From positions 1 through 25,133 of the forward strand of contig JAAPAO010000533.1 of the NCBI GenBank assembly GCA_013115145.1: 25,133 nucleotides of DNA, written 5' to 3'. How positions within the stretch are numbered: the first letter of the stretch is position 1; each line of letters opens with the position of its first letter. The notes beneath the pieces are model-generated. The model had not been told where the DNA came from. It was given only the letters and a program-made list of their open reading frames with translations, and did no database searches. A program made the position numbers and the translations under genes. Below, one piece after another: positions 1 to 11,369 of this stretch. The stretch comes from Perkinsus chesapeaki (lineage: Eukaryota > Perkinsozoa > Perkinsida > Perkinsidae).

Positions 1-1232
1 ACGTAAAACCAATATACACTTATCTAGTCTGGTAAAGCCGTTTGTAGTCAATTAAAGTGGTCAGGAGTGTAGTAAGGTTTTACCGTTGTGCCAACCTTCT
101 CAATCAAACTGCGCGGCGGAGGTTGCGCCTAGTGGCTTGCTACTAACGTTGCCCATTCATTTATGCGCGCTCTGCTATTCGTAGGCTGTTTATTAATTTC
201 TGACGGCTACGAGCGTCTGCCGGTCCATTTGATGTTCTGCGCAGAGTCTGATAGCAGCATATAGAGTCTGATGTTGAGCCTTCTATAGCAGCCTAGCATT
301 TTTCCATTCCTATCTATATAAAACCAACCTGAAGCGACGATCGACTTCTGCGACTTTTTCGCCCACAGCAGCTGATGAAGCTGTATTCTTTTACTGGAGT
401 CTATTCGTAGCTGCGAAGAGTGCTTATCTTCCGGACTGAGTTCATAACGTATAAGTTGAACGACCCAACTTGGACTGCGACAGATTGCCTGTGTCAGCAA
501 GACCTATCATAACTTGTCCACAATTCATTACCGACGGGCCACCAATGTTCTAAAAGCCCGCATGGGAGCCTTCAGCGAAGCGATGCTCACGAAGACATTT
601 GGAACGGCGTCTTATTTTGAAAACCGCTACCCCTCTGAGGAGTTTACGCCTTCTATGGCCACTAGTACATCAGCGGATGCTGACAGTCTCTTTCGTTTGC
701 TTCTCTTGCTCGACTACTATTACTTAGCGGGTATAAGAGATTTGAGACCACACGCTAAGTAAGCCGGAATGGCCCCGTGGTCTCTTTCTAGTGATGAGTA
801 AACTCTATCACCTCTATCCCACTCTAGCAAACAAGTCCGAAATGGGTCAGCCAAAGTTGGGTGGTCGCTGTGCGTACGGCTGTGTTGTACCGATCAGACT
901 GATTGATGGGGCTCCCTCGCTGGTGTAGTTACTATTTTCTCACTCAACCTGATTGCTAAGCTGTCTATTGATCGAGGGTGACGGTTCTCTAATCAATACG
1001 CAATCTTCACAAGTCGTTTTTGGGCAACGTCGAGGAGCTAAAACGATTCCATGAAAAAAGGCTCCTCGCACTCTTATCGTGCTCACAGTATATCCAGGGA
1101 CCCTGAGTCAGGGTGTTACGGTGATCTTGTATATGACGACTAATAACACAATATAATAATGATATGTAACCAATGGGCGGTTGTTATACTGTTAGTGTAC
1201 TACAAGAATAAAGTAACTTAGTATAATGGAGA
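1..1232. other. Gene-poor left flank
   Basis: I see no exon chain or family motif in this stretch. The short open frames at 207-500 (minus) and 514-762 (plus) have no recognisable domain and no splice-linked continuation. Two small inverted repeats are visible: CGAGGAGC at 1031-1038 pairs with GCTCCTCG at 1061-1068 around a 22-nt loop, and ACCCTGA/TCAGGGT forms a palindrome with a 1-nt centre at 1100-1114. Both resemble the palindromes that fill the right end of the window. Part of 1130-1232 is probably the 3' untranslated region of the chloride-channel gene, whose stop is at 1233-1235. Confidence 0.6.
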
Positions 1233-4200
1233 TTAGACACGATTAAAACAATTAGCTTGATGATGTCGTTCGCGATGGTTGTTGTTATTATTATGCAATC
1301 TATCATATAACCAATTATGATGACTAACACTATCAGATGGTGATGATGATGGAGATTGTGGTAAAGCCACTACAGGATCCCTGAATATTGATATGAGCTG
1401 CTGATATCACAACATTATTATTCTTACCTATAAAGAAGGTCCTCAGCCGTAACTGCCCCAAGTAGTTCACCACGGAAAGTAACAAAGCAAACCTGACACG
1501 AACAATAATAGTAGCAAAATGACGAACGAAAGATTTCAACAAACGTGAGATGGCCGTCGAGAGAGAGCTGGGCAACATTCCACTACAGTCCTCCAAATAA
1601 ACTTGGAATATTTTGAAATAATATCATTACTTACTAAATTATTTCAAAATATTTCAAGTTCATTTGAAGGACTGTACATTATAACCGCCTTTCATACTTA
1701 AGCTCGAAAGGCAGCGATGGCAAGCAGGAAAAGTTGACATATATAGTTATACAGCAACTATCGTATGTAACTGTTCACGCTGCTCATTTGTATCCCTGAC
1801 TCGTCGTCGTCTACCTGCTCTGAGTTGTACTCCATTCTGCCGTATACTTGTAATACACTAGCATCTGGTGGGCATGTCATTGGTGATACATCCAACCATG
1901 GTAGCATATCACATAAAGCATCAGCAGAATCATTAGGGGACATCTCACCACAGTGCTCCAATAATCTGACACCTCTAGCTGCCACTAAGATATCGATCAA
2001 ATATATTACTGATCAACCGGAGCTGCTGCAACAAGTATAGATCGTCCGCTTTCAGTGGACAACAATACTGGAACTTTGGGTAGGTGACAATCCAGAGTCT
2101 GAGAAAGTTTCCTGGCATAGGGAGGGGTGAAGCTCCAGTACATCGGGGTCGATGTCTCCTGGATGCTCCCATGCATCATCCTGTATCTTTGGTATATCCT
2201 TTGCAGGTGTCATTACGGCACACACTGGTAGCATTCCCCTAATCATCAACTTTATTAAAATAATAAGGCTCAAGAGTGTTACCTTTGCTGGTTGGTTAAT
2301 GCTGGTCTACCAGGAAGATTCTTACGCAATAATATAACATCGAAAATACTAGGTGATATCTGTCCTGATACCAGTACACCAGCAACAGTAGCAACACATA
2401 ATGGTAGTAACATACCACCAGTACCGAGACCTGATAGGATAAGATGATGCACAGGAGGGGATAGGGTGGGTGAGCGTTGTTACTAGGGGCAACCTCATAG
2501 ATGGCCACTAGAAGGGAAAAGCTTTGTGTTACTGCTGCAGCGAAGCCTACTGTACCAACCAGTGCTAATGATGATGGATTGAACTAATAATGAGTAATGA
2601 TAGATATTGTAGTTGAGACTTACGAATTGATCATTAGGTGTAGTAGAAGGCATAATCTCATAGGTAAGGCGGCCTATTAGAGCCCCTAATACATATGATG
2701 GTATAACTAAACCGGATGGTAAGGGTAGATTGAATACCAGTAATGTCATGGGTAACTGATGATGATGAAAGTGATGACAGTGATGACATAGGTACACAGG
2801 AATTCACAGCGCCCTAACGCCCTCACTACTTTAAATAAAAGGCATAGTACCCACTGATATATCGGGTATTCATCCCCAGACCCCAGAATAGATGCAAGAA
2901 ACTAGGAAAAAGAATGGTGATGGTGGTCGTACAATGATTACTCTGTGTTACCTGTGGTTGTAGGGAATTACCTAAGGGCGGCAGCTCCCTAGATATTATT
3001 GAATTAATAAGAGTTAGTATAATTAATAGGAAGAATATACAACTTTGCTTGGGGGATATAATTCTATGCCATGCTCTCATAATACGTCTACCTGATAAAT
3101 ATACTATCACTACCACTACAAAGGAGGAGGCTTCATTACGTATCCGTTGGACTATAGATGGCCTCCTATTGGTTGTAGTAGTAGTATCATGTGAACTATC
3201 ATCATAAGGCCATGGTGCGGTGGATTCACGTCTACGATATACACTAATAGCATCCGGCCGTACAAAACTAGTATCACCACCATTCTGATTAACAAGCAAA
3301 CTGCTTCCATCTGAACAGTAATAATAATACATCATATAAGCAATAACATTATTACTTCTAGTATCAACACCAATGGTAGCCGTAGCGTTGTTATCTTCAA
3401 CCCATTGCCTGTCTGGACCCCTCTGACCCTGTCTTAGCCCACCACGACCAGGTACCACTTTATGCTAAATAAACCGATGATTCCCATTTGCCTTCCGTAT
3501 TACCCTTCTGAAGCTTAAATGAGATGCCCAGAAACGTTGGAAGTCTGCTAGGAGGCGACCTGTCTGTGAGAAGGCTTTTATGAAATAACCCCCAAGCAAG
3601 CCAAGGATAACACCATAGGCAGCAAAACCGATAACCTGATAGAAGTGAGGGGGACAAGGAGATGGCATACTACCCTTACCCGTTGGGGGGACTCATAGTT
3701 GGTGAAATGGACCTCACTGAAGATGAATGGGCGGAGACCGACCAGGGGAGATGTTTTAACACAAACAAATACAAAGGACCCAACAACTGATGCTACCAAG
3801 CACATCCAGTAACTGACAGGATTAAAGTAAGGAGCTACGTAAGTATGGAAGGAAGAGCTACGTGTTGATGAAGAAATGATTTGATGTAACCTCTAATGCA
3901 AACAGTACCCCACCAATAGGTGCCCTAAAGATAGCGGCAACACCTGTGGCGACTGCTGCTGATAGGACTTGACGTCTGGTCTAAAGGGGTAAGCATATTA
4001 TTAATGAGTGGTATGAGTAGTAATACATTAGGTATCTCTCTGACACTTCTGAAGTATGGCAGTCTTAGTAGAGATGATCCAATGCATGCTGATATATGTA
4101 CCATAGGGCCTTCAGCACCTACTGGTAGCCCAGCTGATATAACCAATGCTAAACCTATAGATTTAGCTACCAATACACTTGGACGAAAGAACCTGGGAAT

Positions 4201-6006
4201 GATATAGTATAAAATCCATCCACACCACCACGGTAGTAGCGCTGTATGGGAGTATCCGGTCTTTGCTAAATCGACTTACTAAACAAGGTACTCGGTTCTT
4301 AAAAGAAGGGTGAAAAAACGTAACAAAGTCTTCATTTTTTCCAGACTCAAAATCCGCCAAAACCGCGAAACTCCAAATTAGAGCACATATTGCTGGGACA
4401 TTGTCCACTGTAAGCAGGGGGTCCCGGGACCATGTCACCAGGCCTCAAATTCGACTTGGGGGATTTTACTATCGTACACTAAAAAACCCGAAAACCCTAG
4501 TACACATTGTGTGGTAGATAGTTTGCACTCTGTCTATTACCCCAATAGATGACTTGCTCCACCTAGTTCACATTTCATCTCAGGTATACCGCTGCCCTCT
4601 GCTAATGGCTGGGCTATCATTAACATACGGCATGTTATGACTAATATTATATCCATTAATATACTTAACCATGTTGTTAAATGAGACTAAAGGGTTAAAG
4701 GAGTGTGTGGATAGGCTGCTGCAAAGACAATCTTCTACCTTTCCAGACACCAACAGTCTTACAATAGAGTCTATTACTGCTGACAGTATAGTACCTAATA
4801 GCAACAATAACAACGACAGTGCTCACAATAGCTTATCATTACCCAATACACTAGTTAATATAATAATGCACCACAGCTTCCTATAAGCGCTCTTCCCTGG
4901 CCGCTTTGGCATTAGCTTCCCTTCTGATAGTAGATGACTTAACGTATCAGCATCGAATTTCTGATAGGCACTCATAACTGTCTGGTTGCCCTCCTCCTCC
5001 TTTTATATACCTCCCACTCCTGTCTATGTTTCCTTTCCCTTGCCTCATATGACACTGCCTCTGGTGGGGTATGTGGCTCCACCACCCACTCCTCCATATC
5101 TCTATCATACCTATAATACCATAATAATAACCTACTACTCTAACCTTACATATTACTTAACAAAGCTCCTAAGGCCGCCATCAGGACATTGCTCAGTAGG
5201 AGCACTTTCAACTTCTTGCATTGACGCATAGTCCTCTGGCAGCAATGGTGTAGTAGCTGGAGCTGGCAGGTTAAATCGGCTACCATGGGGCCTGCCATCA
5301 CCACCTAGACTAGCTCCACGTATTAAACCTATTAATTGCATACCATGGCGGTCTAATGAGGTATGCTATTACCACTAGTATTAACTTTATCATTACTATT
5401 ATCCGATGAGTACCCTGTTGCTGCTTCCTGCTTATTATTATTAAGTGGGAAGTGTAATGATGCTCTCCTTCGAGCTACTGCTGATAATGCATTCTCCCAT
5501 TTACTACCATCACTGTGGGCAGCATGCTCAGTGAAGAAATTATTGTTACCCTTTTTGAGAGCTGATACCACAGACGCTACAGAGCCCCTTGTTACCTATA
5601 ATCCACCATTAATACTCTACACTACCAACAGTACTACCGTACTGTATGTGATTGTTGATGGTGTAAGTCCTGACTAGTACTAGGATATGATGATGACATA
5701 CTCCCCTGCTGGGATGGTAGTGATATAGACGCCTTTGGACTCTCTTGTATAGTAGGTAAATCATTTGACGGCAAACACCCCTCCATTGAAGAGCTCCTAG
5801 ATCCTACAATAGGAGCCATACCCACCCAAACACAAGTGAATATACTACCTACCATGAACAGGAGCACGTAACTGCCCCCCTACAGCAGTATTAACCCCAA
5901 GCCTCCTATGGTTACTAACATGGTCACCCTGCTCTATACTATCACCTGTATGTGATGATGATGAAGGAGGAGGAGGGGTTGCTGATGTCTGAGGAGGGGG
6001 AGGCAT
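1233..6006 (-). CDS. CLC-family chloride channel with C-terminal CBS pair
   Basis: This is a membrane chloride channel of the CLC family. I traced 22 in-frame exons totalling 1,079 residues: 6006-5853, 5803-5643, 5595-5376, 5328-5157, 5110-5011, 4981-4843, 4794-4739, 4686-4572, 4241-4027, 3980-3862, 3812-3680, 3635-3504, 3464-2952, 2901-2830, 2755-2624, 2583-2484, 2430-2283, 2238-2142, 2098-2010, 1974-1815, 1492-1428, 1380-1233. The first ~270 residues are a Pro/Ser-rich cytosolic tail. The selectivity motif GSGIPEMK is near residue 365, GAEGP with the gating glutamate near 416, [14 protein letters not shown] near 464-477, and PSGLVIP near 780. A degenerate CBS1 covers roughly 897-955 and CBS2 ([13 protein letters not shown] to [11 protein letters not shown]) roughly 984-1030. 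The glutamate used for proton transfer in CLC antiporters is Val here, as in channel-type CLCs. Exon 13 adds about 110 residues before helix J, which is unusual. The family call is secure; individual splice sites and the start ATG are inferred. Confidence 0.94.
1584..1676. mobile_element. Tc1/mariner-type MITE inside a CLC intron
   Basis: The element is 1586-1674, flanked on both sides by TA (1584-1585 and 1675-1676), the target duplication typical of Tc1/mariner insertions. Its ends read CAGTCC...GGACTG. Counting the flanking TA, arms 1584-1622 and 1638-1676 are inverted copies of 39 bp with three mismatches, around a 15-nt loop, so almost the whole element is a hairpin. It lies in CLC intron 1493-1814 and accounts for part of that intron's unusual 322-nt length. 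No transposase is present, so it is non-autonomous. The near-perfect arms suggest a recent insertion. Confidence 0.85.
4291..4500. mobile_element. Possible degenerate TA-flanked insertion in a CLC intron
   Basis: CLC intron 4242-4571 is 330 nt, several times the local norm. Inside it a 210-nt block is bounded by TA at 4289-4290 and TA at 4501-4502. The ends (CTCGGTTCTT inward from the left, CTAGGGTTTT on the opposite strand from the right) agree at only about seven of ten positions and then diverge. This could be an old MITE or simply chance. The intron call itself is firmer, because the flanking exons join in phase between GSGIPEMK and the [10 protein letters not shown] helix. Confidence 0.25.
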
Positions 6007-6127
6007 TAGATGCTCCTCCTTCTATAATAATGGTATAACAACTATAACCAAACAGCAGCTGGTACTAGTAGTAGGGAAAGGATATAACGTTGTTGTTGTT
6101 GTTGGGTTTAGTAATGTACTGTTATCA

Positions 6128-6854
6128 TTACTGCCTCTTCTCTAGGATGTTATAATTTAACAACTTCTCGATCAGATCCACATGTGTCAACAGCATACGT
6201 CGACAGCAATACCTAATATAATAATAGTAAACACTATCACAGAGCGACAATAACGTGGTGACTAGCACAAGAGCAACTAGATGACAGCTGAGGCAGTCTC
6301 CACAAACTACAATGGTTGTGCTGCTGCTGAAGCGACGTGTCTTAAGCCCAATAGTTATAATACGAGAGCCTCCATCGTGGAAGTAGCGGCTTTCTAATGG
6401 TATAATATACTACAACTTTACTATACTACTTTATAATACTACTTTATAATACTACTTTATAATACTACTTTACGATACTACTTTATAATACTACTTTACT
6501 ATACTACTTTATAATACTACTTTATAATACTACTCTATAATACTACTTTACGATACTACTTTATAATACTACTTTATGTAGTTATTAATTAGCTATCATA
6601 CTATATACAACAGTATAACCAAAAACTAGACTAAATGACGATGATATAATATCCCCAATATCGTTCCCTTTCAGTAGTCTTCAGTACCTTTCCATTCCCA
6701 ACTCGGTAAGTGCCTGGCCTTCCGATTTACCTTCCTGTAATAGGTTAAGGTACTTGTCCCATTTATTACCAATAACCTAATAATAATACAACAACACAAC
6801 CAATAACACAGAAGTTACCTTGCCACATGTGAAACATCTAATAGGGATAATCAT
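6128..6854 (-). CDS. RPB10: RNA polymerase subunit RPB10 (RPABC5)
   Basis: This small zinc-binding subunit is shared by RNA polymerases I, II and III and acts in the nucleus. Three exons (6854-6819, 6776-6688, 6212-6128) give 69 residues, the normal family size. The start [18 protein letters not shown] is diagnostic. The zinc ligands are the CFTC pair near the N terminus and the adjacent cysteines of RYCCRRM at 43-48, and the tail continues [11 protein letters not shown] as in other RPB10 proteins. Intron 1 is 42 nt. Intron 2 (6213-6687) is 475 nt and carries a 13-bp minisatellite, very large for this window. The stop lies 121 nt upstream of the CLC start codon on the same strand. Identification is essentially certain. 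Confidence 0.97.
6421..6576. repeat. 13-bp minisatellite in RPB10 intron 2
   Basis: Twelve head-to-tail copies of a 13-bp unit, consensus TAATACTACTTTA, run without gaps across 156 bp. Variation is almost confined to the first two bases of the unit: units 1 and 7 begin CT, units 5 and 11 begin CG, and the rest begin TA. One unit (9) also has an internal T-to-C change. The CT...CG...CT...CG spacing suggests that blocks of about six units were duplicated. A degenerate unit precedes the array just before 6421. The array lies wholly inside the intron. Confidence 0.95.
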
Positions 6855-6968
6855 GCTACTGAGGGGAAGGAAGGAGTAACAACAACCAAAGTGAAGCTAC
6901 AATAGGTTAAATAATATTATTAGATCAACGCAAGCCATAGGGTCAACAACAACAACAAGTAACATTGG

Positions 6969-8297
6969 TCATGCGTTTGATGCCAATACGGGAGGACGAC
7001 TACACCTATCAGCCTCATCTCGCCATGTAAAGGTAGAGCTCATGTTAAAGACATCAGTACCTGTACCACAGTAATCAGGTGATACTATTATATAACTACT
7101 GACTTCTAGATCGTGTATCAGCCTTCCTCAGTGCTCTAGCTCTCTCTATATCCCAGGTTGGCACAAACTTCGGCCATATCCTCGATTTGGTATCATAAAA
7201 CCTACACTACTACCGATGTCATAGAGCTCTCTTATATAATCATTCACCGTTGTGGATGCTCCATTGGATCCACTCGTTTAGTCTGTATTGGTATATCCCA
7301 TGATCTCATACCGTTCCATCCGCTAGGCGGCTCTAATGGTTGCAAGGGGGTGTACTCATGGGCGGGCTTCCCTATTACCGGCGCACTCTACAGCCACTAC
7401 ATTGCACACCATGCCTGATACTATACTTTACCTTCCTTTGTGATACTAAAGCCTGTAGCCTCATCTCATCATGTGCCCGCTTTTTGGCGGCTATCTAACA
7501 AGGTAGAGGGATATTAATACCAAACTTCCGTCAAATCACCTGCTGCATATGGCCTCTAGTTTCACTATACATGACTGTATCATCATAACCAGGACCATCG
7601 AAACCCGTTATTCCCCTCGGGTGATGTCTAGTAGTGACACGCAGCCGCCTGAATAACGGGGGCGGCACTTCACCAGAATTGGGGACACCTGCCGACACAA
7701 AAGGGGACAATAATTGTGTCGCATCACCGTCGTCTCCGTACGTGTATCCGTGACCGCTATAATAGCCCTATCCTCTCCTGCTGGTAATGACTGTACCCTG
7801 CCTCCTAATGGATGTTGATAGCCATCCATCGTAGTAGGTATATCATCATAGAATGTACTAGCATTCGGTGACGATATGAAGGAATCACAGGCTACCAAAG
7901 ACCAGTGCCCCACTGGATAGCTACTACTACCGTCCCCTACATCGGTATCCAGCTGCTACTCTAGGCACAGCCGTGAACATAGAGCTGGCCTTCATTGTTG
8001 AGAACGGGTTAAATACATTACGCTCTGTTGATGCTATAGGATGTGATGACGATGATGACCTAGTATAACAACATGTAGGTAGTAATAAGATACTATCCAC
8101 TTACTTCTCATTAAGGCTGCTGTCAAAAGTCCCTGTAAAGGTAAGACCGTTATACGGCGGGTCTTCATTCCTACTATTATAAGTATATTACCATATATTT
8201 CATTGCCTTACACTGTTATATAGGACTGTAGTTGTATTACAGGATGATCAGCAGCACCAGTAGTAGTGTACCTATTCTGCCTAGTATTAGCAGCCAT
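6969..8297 (-). CDS. Conserved-looking soluble protein of unknown function
   Basis: I do not recognise the family. Nine exons join in phase to 328 residues: 8297-8212, 8173-8105, 8059-7941, 7912-7742, 7688-7540, 7494-7432, 7387-7248, 7201-7104, 7060-6969, stop TGA. The exon phases agree throughout, and every junction uses GT-AG with introns of 28-53 nt, which is the main evidence that it is real. The protein has no signal peptide and no membrane segment. The middle has a basic, helix-like stretch (IAAKKRAHDEMRLQALVSQR). The C-terminal third is rich in Trp, Pro and Arg, for example WPKFVPTWDIERARALRK. Such Pro/Trp-rich repeats occur in some cytoskeletal or ciliary microtubule proteins, but that is only a loose resemblance. 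Intron 7495-7539 carries one copy of a 27-nt segment shared with introns of two other genes. Confidence 0.72.
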
Positions 8298-8958
8298 TAT
8301 CATATCATCATCAACTAATAACCACATTACAGCAGTGATCCCTCTCAACGCTGTAACTCCTCCAAGAGAGACTCGAGAAACAATTGCTGCCGCTTAATGC
8401 AGAGCCGCGTTGCATTATTAAATAGTACTATCGTCATGGACGGGCTACTGTAGACCTTACAATATTATGATACTAGTAGCCCTCCTTAGTGGCGATACTA
8501 CTATCTATTACAAAAGGGGAACGAGAACACTACTACCAACACACAACAATAAGAGGGAGGAGGAATTACTTCTTGGCTATAGCAGGAAGTGAATAACGTG
8601 GTGATGATGATGGTAATAATATTATTAATCAGGACGCATGACGACCATGACTTAGTGGTGATGGTTTATATAATATACATCCATATTGAATAGCAGCAGC
8701 ACTAATAAGCTACAACAGAACAGGTACAGGAACTACAGTAACAATAATACAAAAGGAAAGAAGTAGAAGACTGACATTAAAAGGGATAATAATATTAGAA
8801 CGAATAAGGGCGCACTGTATAAACAATATATACAGAAAAAGCAACCTACAACTAGGCATACCGAAGGGAAATGATTATGGTAATAGCGATACACAATTAT
8901 AACACTAATGATGATGGCATCACCACATACTGGGCCACTCTTCTTCCACAGTGTATCT
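8298..8958. other. Intergenic spacer with AT-rich trinucleotide tracts
   Basis: This stretch separates the stop of the four-TM gene from the start of the unknown gene, both on the minus strand, so it should hold the 3' end of one and the promoter of the other. It is rich in short ACT/TAA-type tracts. A long minus-strand frame crosses it (8733-9188), but its hydrophobic translation matches nothing and it overlaps a better-supported exon in another frame, so I do not call it. Confidence 0.6.
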
Positions 8959-10484
8959 CTATGGTAGGGGCTTGTATAGCATATTAGAACTACTGGGTAC
9001 ACAGCCAACCCCACCAGTAGTAGGTGAGGAATCAAGTACACTAGTACTACTACTAGTATCATCATAACTAGACGATGTGAACGAAGAGTCTGTTGTAGTA
9101 GCCACAGCTGGGCTAGTGGAGGTCGCCGCCGCCTTTGGAGGCGTTGGAGATCTACCCTCTTCTGTCGCAGCTGTAATTGTATCAACAACAGGAGGGGCCC
9201 GTCGGACTAGGCAGACTGGGCATATCACCTAACACCAGTGGCAATAACACTACAACAGCAGCCCACTACAACGACCTACTACTACTACCTGTGAGCCAAG
9301 CCAAAGTAGTAGTATAAGCAGAGCTATAGCAGCAGTAACACCATTAAATATAGCAGTCTTCCTCCATTCTGCCTGCTGCTCTGGTGAGATTGAATTGGTA
9401 TATACCTCCAATTGTGTGCCACACAAGCATGCTACCTAATAACAATCACCTTAACCATTTCATTTAGGGGTGTTAGTACACTAGCTGCACTAGTAGAACC
9501 AGCGTTGGCTACACAGCTATTACAACGATCACTGAACTCTGGATAATCGTTAACAGCAGGCAAAGAAGAGCATATCTCATTAACTATGCTTATGAAGGCA
9601 ACGCCTGAGGGAAATACGGTATGAATAAAAGCTGCTAGTACTAATACCTTCAGGAGGAGCATAGGGGCAAGTTATTGAATCCAACTGTGGTGTAGAGCAG
9701 CTGACAGTCGATGGTATTGAGGTGCAACCACCTATATTATATAGTGTCATAGCCGGTGGTACAAACCTATAGAAACCATACTAACAACGGCCTATTGAAG
9801 AAGTAGTATATTACAGTTCAACACTGTGAGTTATGTTAGATGTACCAATATACCCACCATAAGATTCAATCTAAATATTTATACCATATTTCCGCCTAAT
9901 CACCTCCCTTACTACTACCTCGCGCTGTATCTCTTGATAGGTAAGATCTGACACTATACCAACACCATAAAAGCATATACACACAAGTACACCACAGCAA
10001 ATGACTGCCAATAGAGCGATGACAAAGAATGCCATTAACAGACCATACAAGCATCGATGATGAGACCTATAACCTCTGTTATATAATAAAATACCCTATA
10101 ATTTCCTACTTTAGTTTAGGAATGCTTCTTGTAGCTATTCCTACTGCAGCTACTAATGGGGATAAAATTGCTGCAACAAGAATGAGGTATACACTAATAC
10201 CAATAGGATTGGCAGGTATAACCAGATTAACACCGTATCTTTGAGCTAGGTCTGTTAACTAAATAATATGATAACCATGTTACCACCAACCCCCTTATAA
10301 CCTGTTGTCCAGTTAATCGAGATAGCAAGGATGTATCTACTTGGTCTGTTGATTGAAACCATATAGCTATAGCCCAACAGGCTAATGCTAATACTAGTAT
10401 AAAGTAAATAGTGGTATATATCACTCTACTGGGCTGCCATCTAAAGCCCTTCTTCTTCTGCGGTTGTTGTCTTATTGATGACAT
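8959..10484 (-). CDS. Tetraspanin-like four-TM membrane protein
   Basis: Eight in-phase exons (10484-10302, 10258-10110, 10075-9904, 9870-9815, 9766-9648, 9604-9480, 9435-9289, 9228-8959) encode 406 residues. Membrane segments are near residues 21-43, 79-103, 121-148 and 297-315. The loop between TM3 and TM4 is about 150 residues and Cys-rich, with an NIT glycosylation site and a CNSC pair near the end. TM1, TM2, TM3, large Cys loop and TM4 in that order is the tetraspanin layout. However, the CCG signature sits inside TM3 (VICCGVLV) rather than in the loop, so membership is unproven. The 90-residue cytosolic tail opens with CPVC and then becomes Ser/Thr/Pro-rich. Intron 9871-9903 is only 33 nt and carries a copy of the 27-nt segment shared with two other genes. 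Confidence 0.72.
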
Positions 10485-10671
10485 CACGTTATACTAAAGC
10501 ATATATAAATGCAATCATGTTCAACACAATACTATTATATATCAGATTGCACAGGGCTGGATCTATGATGGAGTTATATAATAATTAATGGAATGATTGA
10601 TGTCTTATGAATAATACCGCTCTTTGGCTTATCGCCTAGTATAGCCAAAGTAACATCCTCCTTCACAATTG

Positions 10672-11369
10672 TTACTCAGAATGCTTACCACCAGTAGCAG
10701 CAGCAGCCTAACAGGAGCGTATATAATGGCAGATAGCAGTCACTTACCGAAGGCTTAGCAGTGACCAATGGTGAAAGCTTAGCAGCATGGGTTAATGTGG
10801 GCTTAACAGCAAGAGAGTAAAGCTTGGCTGATCCACGGAAGTCGGGATAGAATAGGTATACCTAACAGAAGATACGAGAAAGATACTTAAAAAAAGACGG
10901 AAAGAATATTTATACCTGAAATCCGACTCTGAGGAAGTAATATAGTGGCACCCAGAATAGGAGGTTATCAATGACTGCCTCTACTAACATAAAGCCACCG
11001 AAGACAGTCCAATAGGTTAGTATGGCCTAACAATTATTATAAGATTAAGGAGAGAGCGGTATGATACCTTGGTCTGTTCATTAGTAGGGTTGGCTTGCTC
11101 AACCACTTGATAGCTTTTATAGACGGGATAACAGAAGCCCACCAGATTGCATACAGTGTTAACAGCAAATCCAGTTAATAAACAAAGGGAACCAACAAAT
11201 GCTCCGGCAAGGAGTGAGCACACTCCAACCTAAGATACCAATAAACTATCATAATAGGAATAATATGTATTACCGGTGCTAAGCCTGATAGGTCAGCAGC
11301 CTGCCTTACAGGGCCAACCTCATACAGTTTAGCGTTTAAATCCTTGATCTGTTTATCCATACCAGCCAT
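10672..11369 (-). CDS. REEP/Yop1/HVA22-family ER-shaping protein
   Basis: Proteins of the TB2/DP1/HVA22 family insert hairpins into the ER membrane and help to curve tubules. Five exons (11369-11274, 11229-11068, 11026-10916, 10861-10748, 10707-10672) encode 172 residues, the usual size. The N-terminal 32 residues are polar. A hydrophobic hairpin is followed by the family signature: GFCYPVYKSYQVVE near residue 65, then ILTYWTVFGGFMLVEAV near 88, FWVPLYYFLRVGF near 110, and FYPDFRGSAKLY near 127. The tail is Ala/Lys-rich and ends KHSE. Introns are 40-54 nt. The gene is divergent from TVP23, with start codons 140 nt apart. The family call is firm; REEP5/6-type and HVA22-type cannot be separated by eye. 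Confidence 0.93.

Noticed and set aside
207-762. Two open frames in the left flank that might be transposon remnants
   Set aside because: I could not match either to a transposase, integrase or reverse-transcriptase motif, and neither continues across plausible introns.
8733-9188. Long minus-strand open frame of 151 codons
   Set aside because: It overlaps the last exon of the four-TM gene in another frame and its translation is low-complexity and hydrophobic with no family motif.
9732-9884. A single 153-nt intron in the four-TM gene
   Set aside because: A better solution uses a 33-nt intron (9871-9903), a small exon (9870-9815) and a 48-nt intron, all in phase and recovering additional coding sequence.
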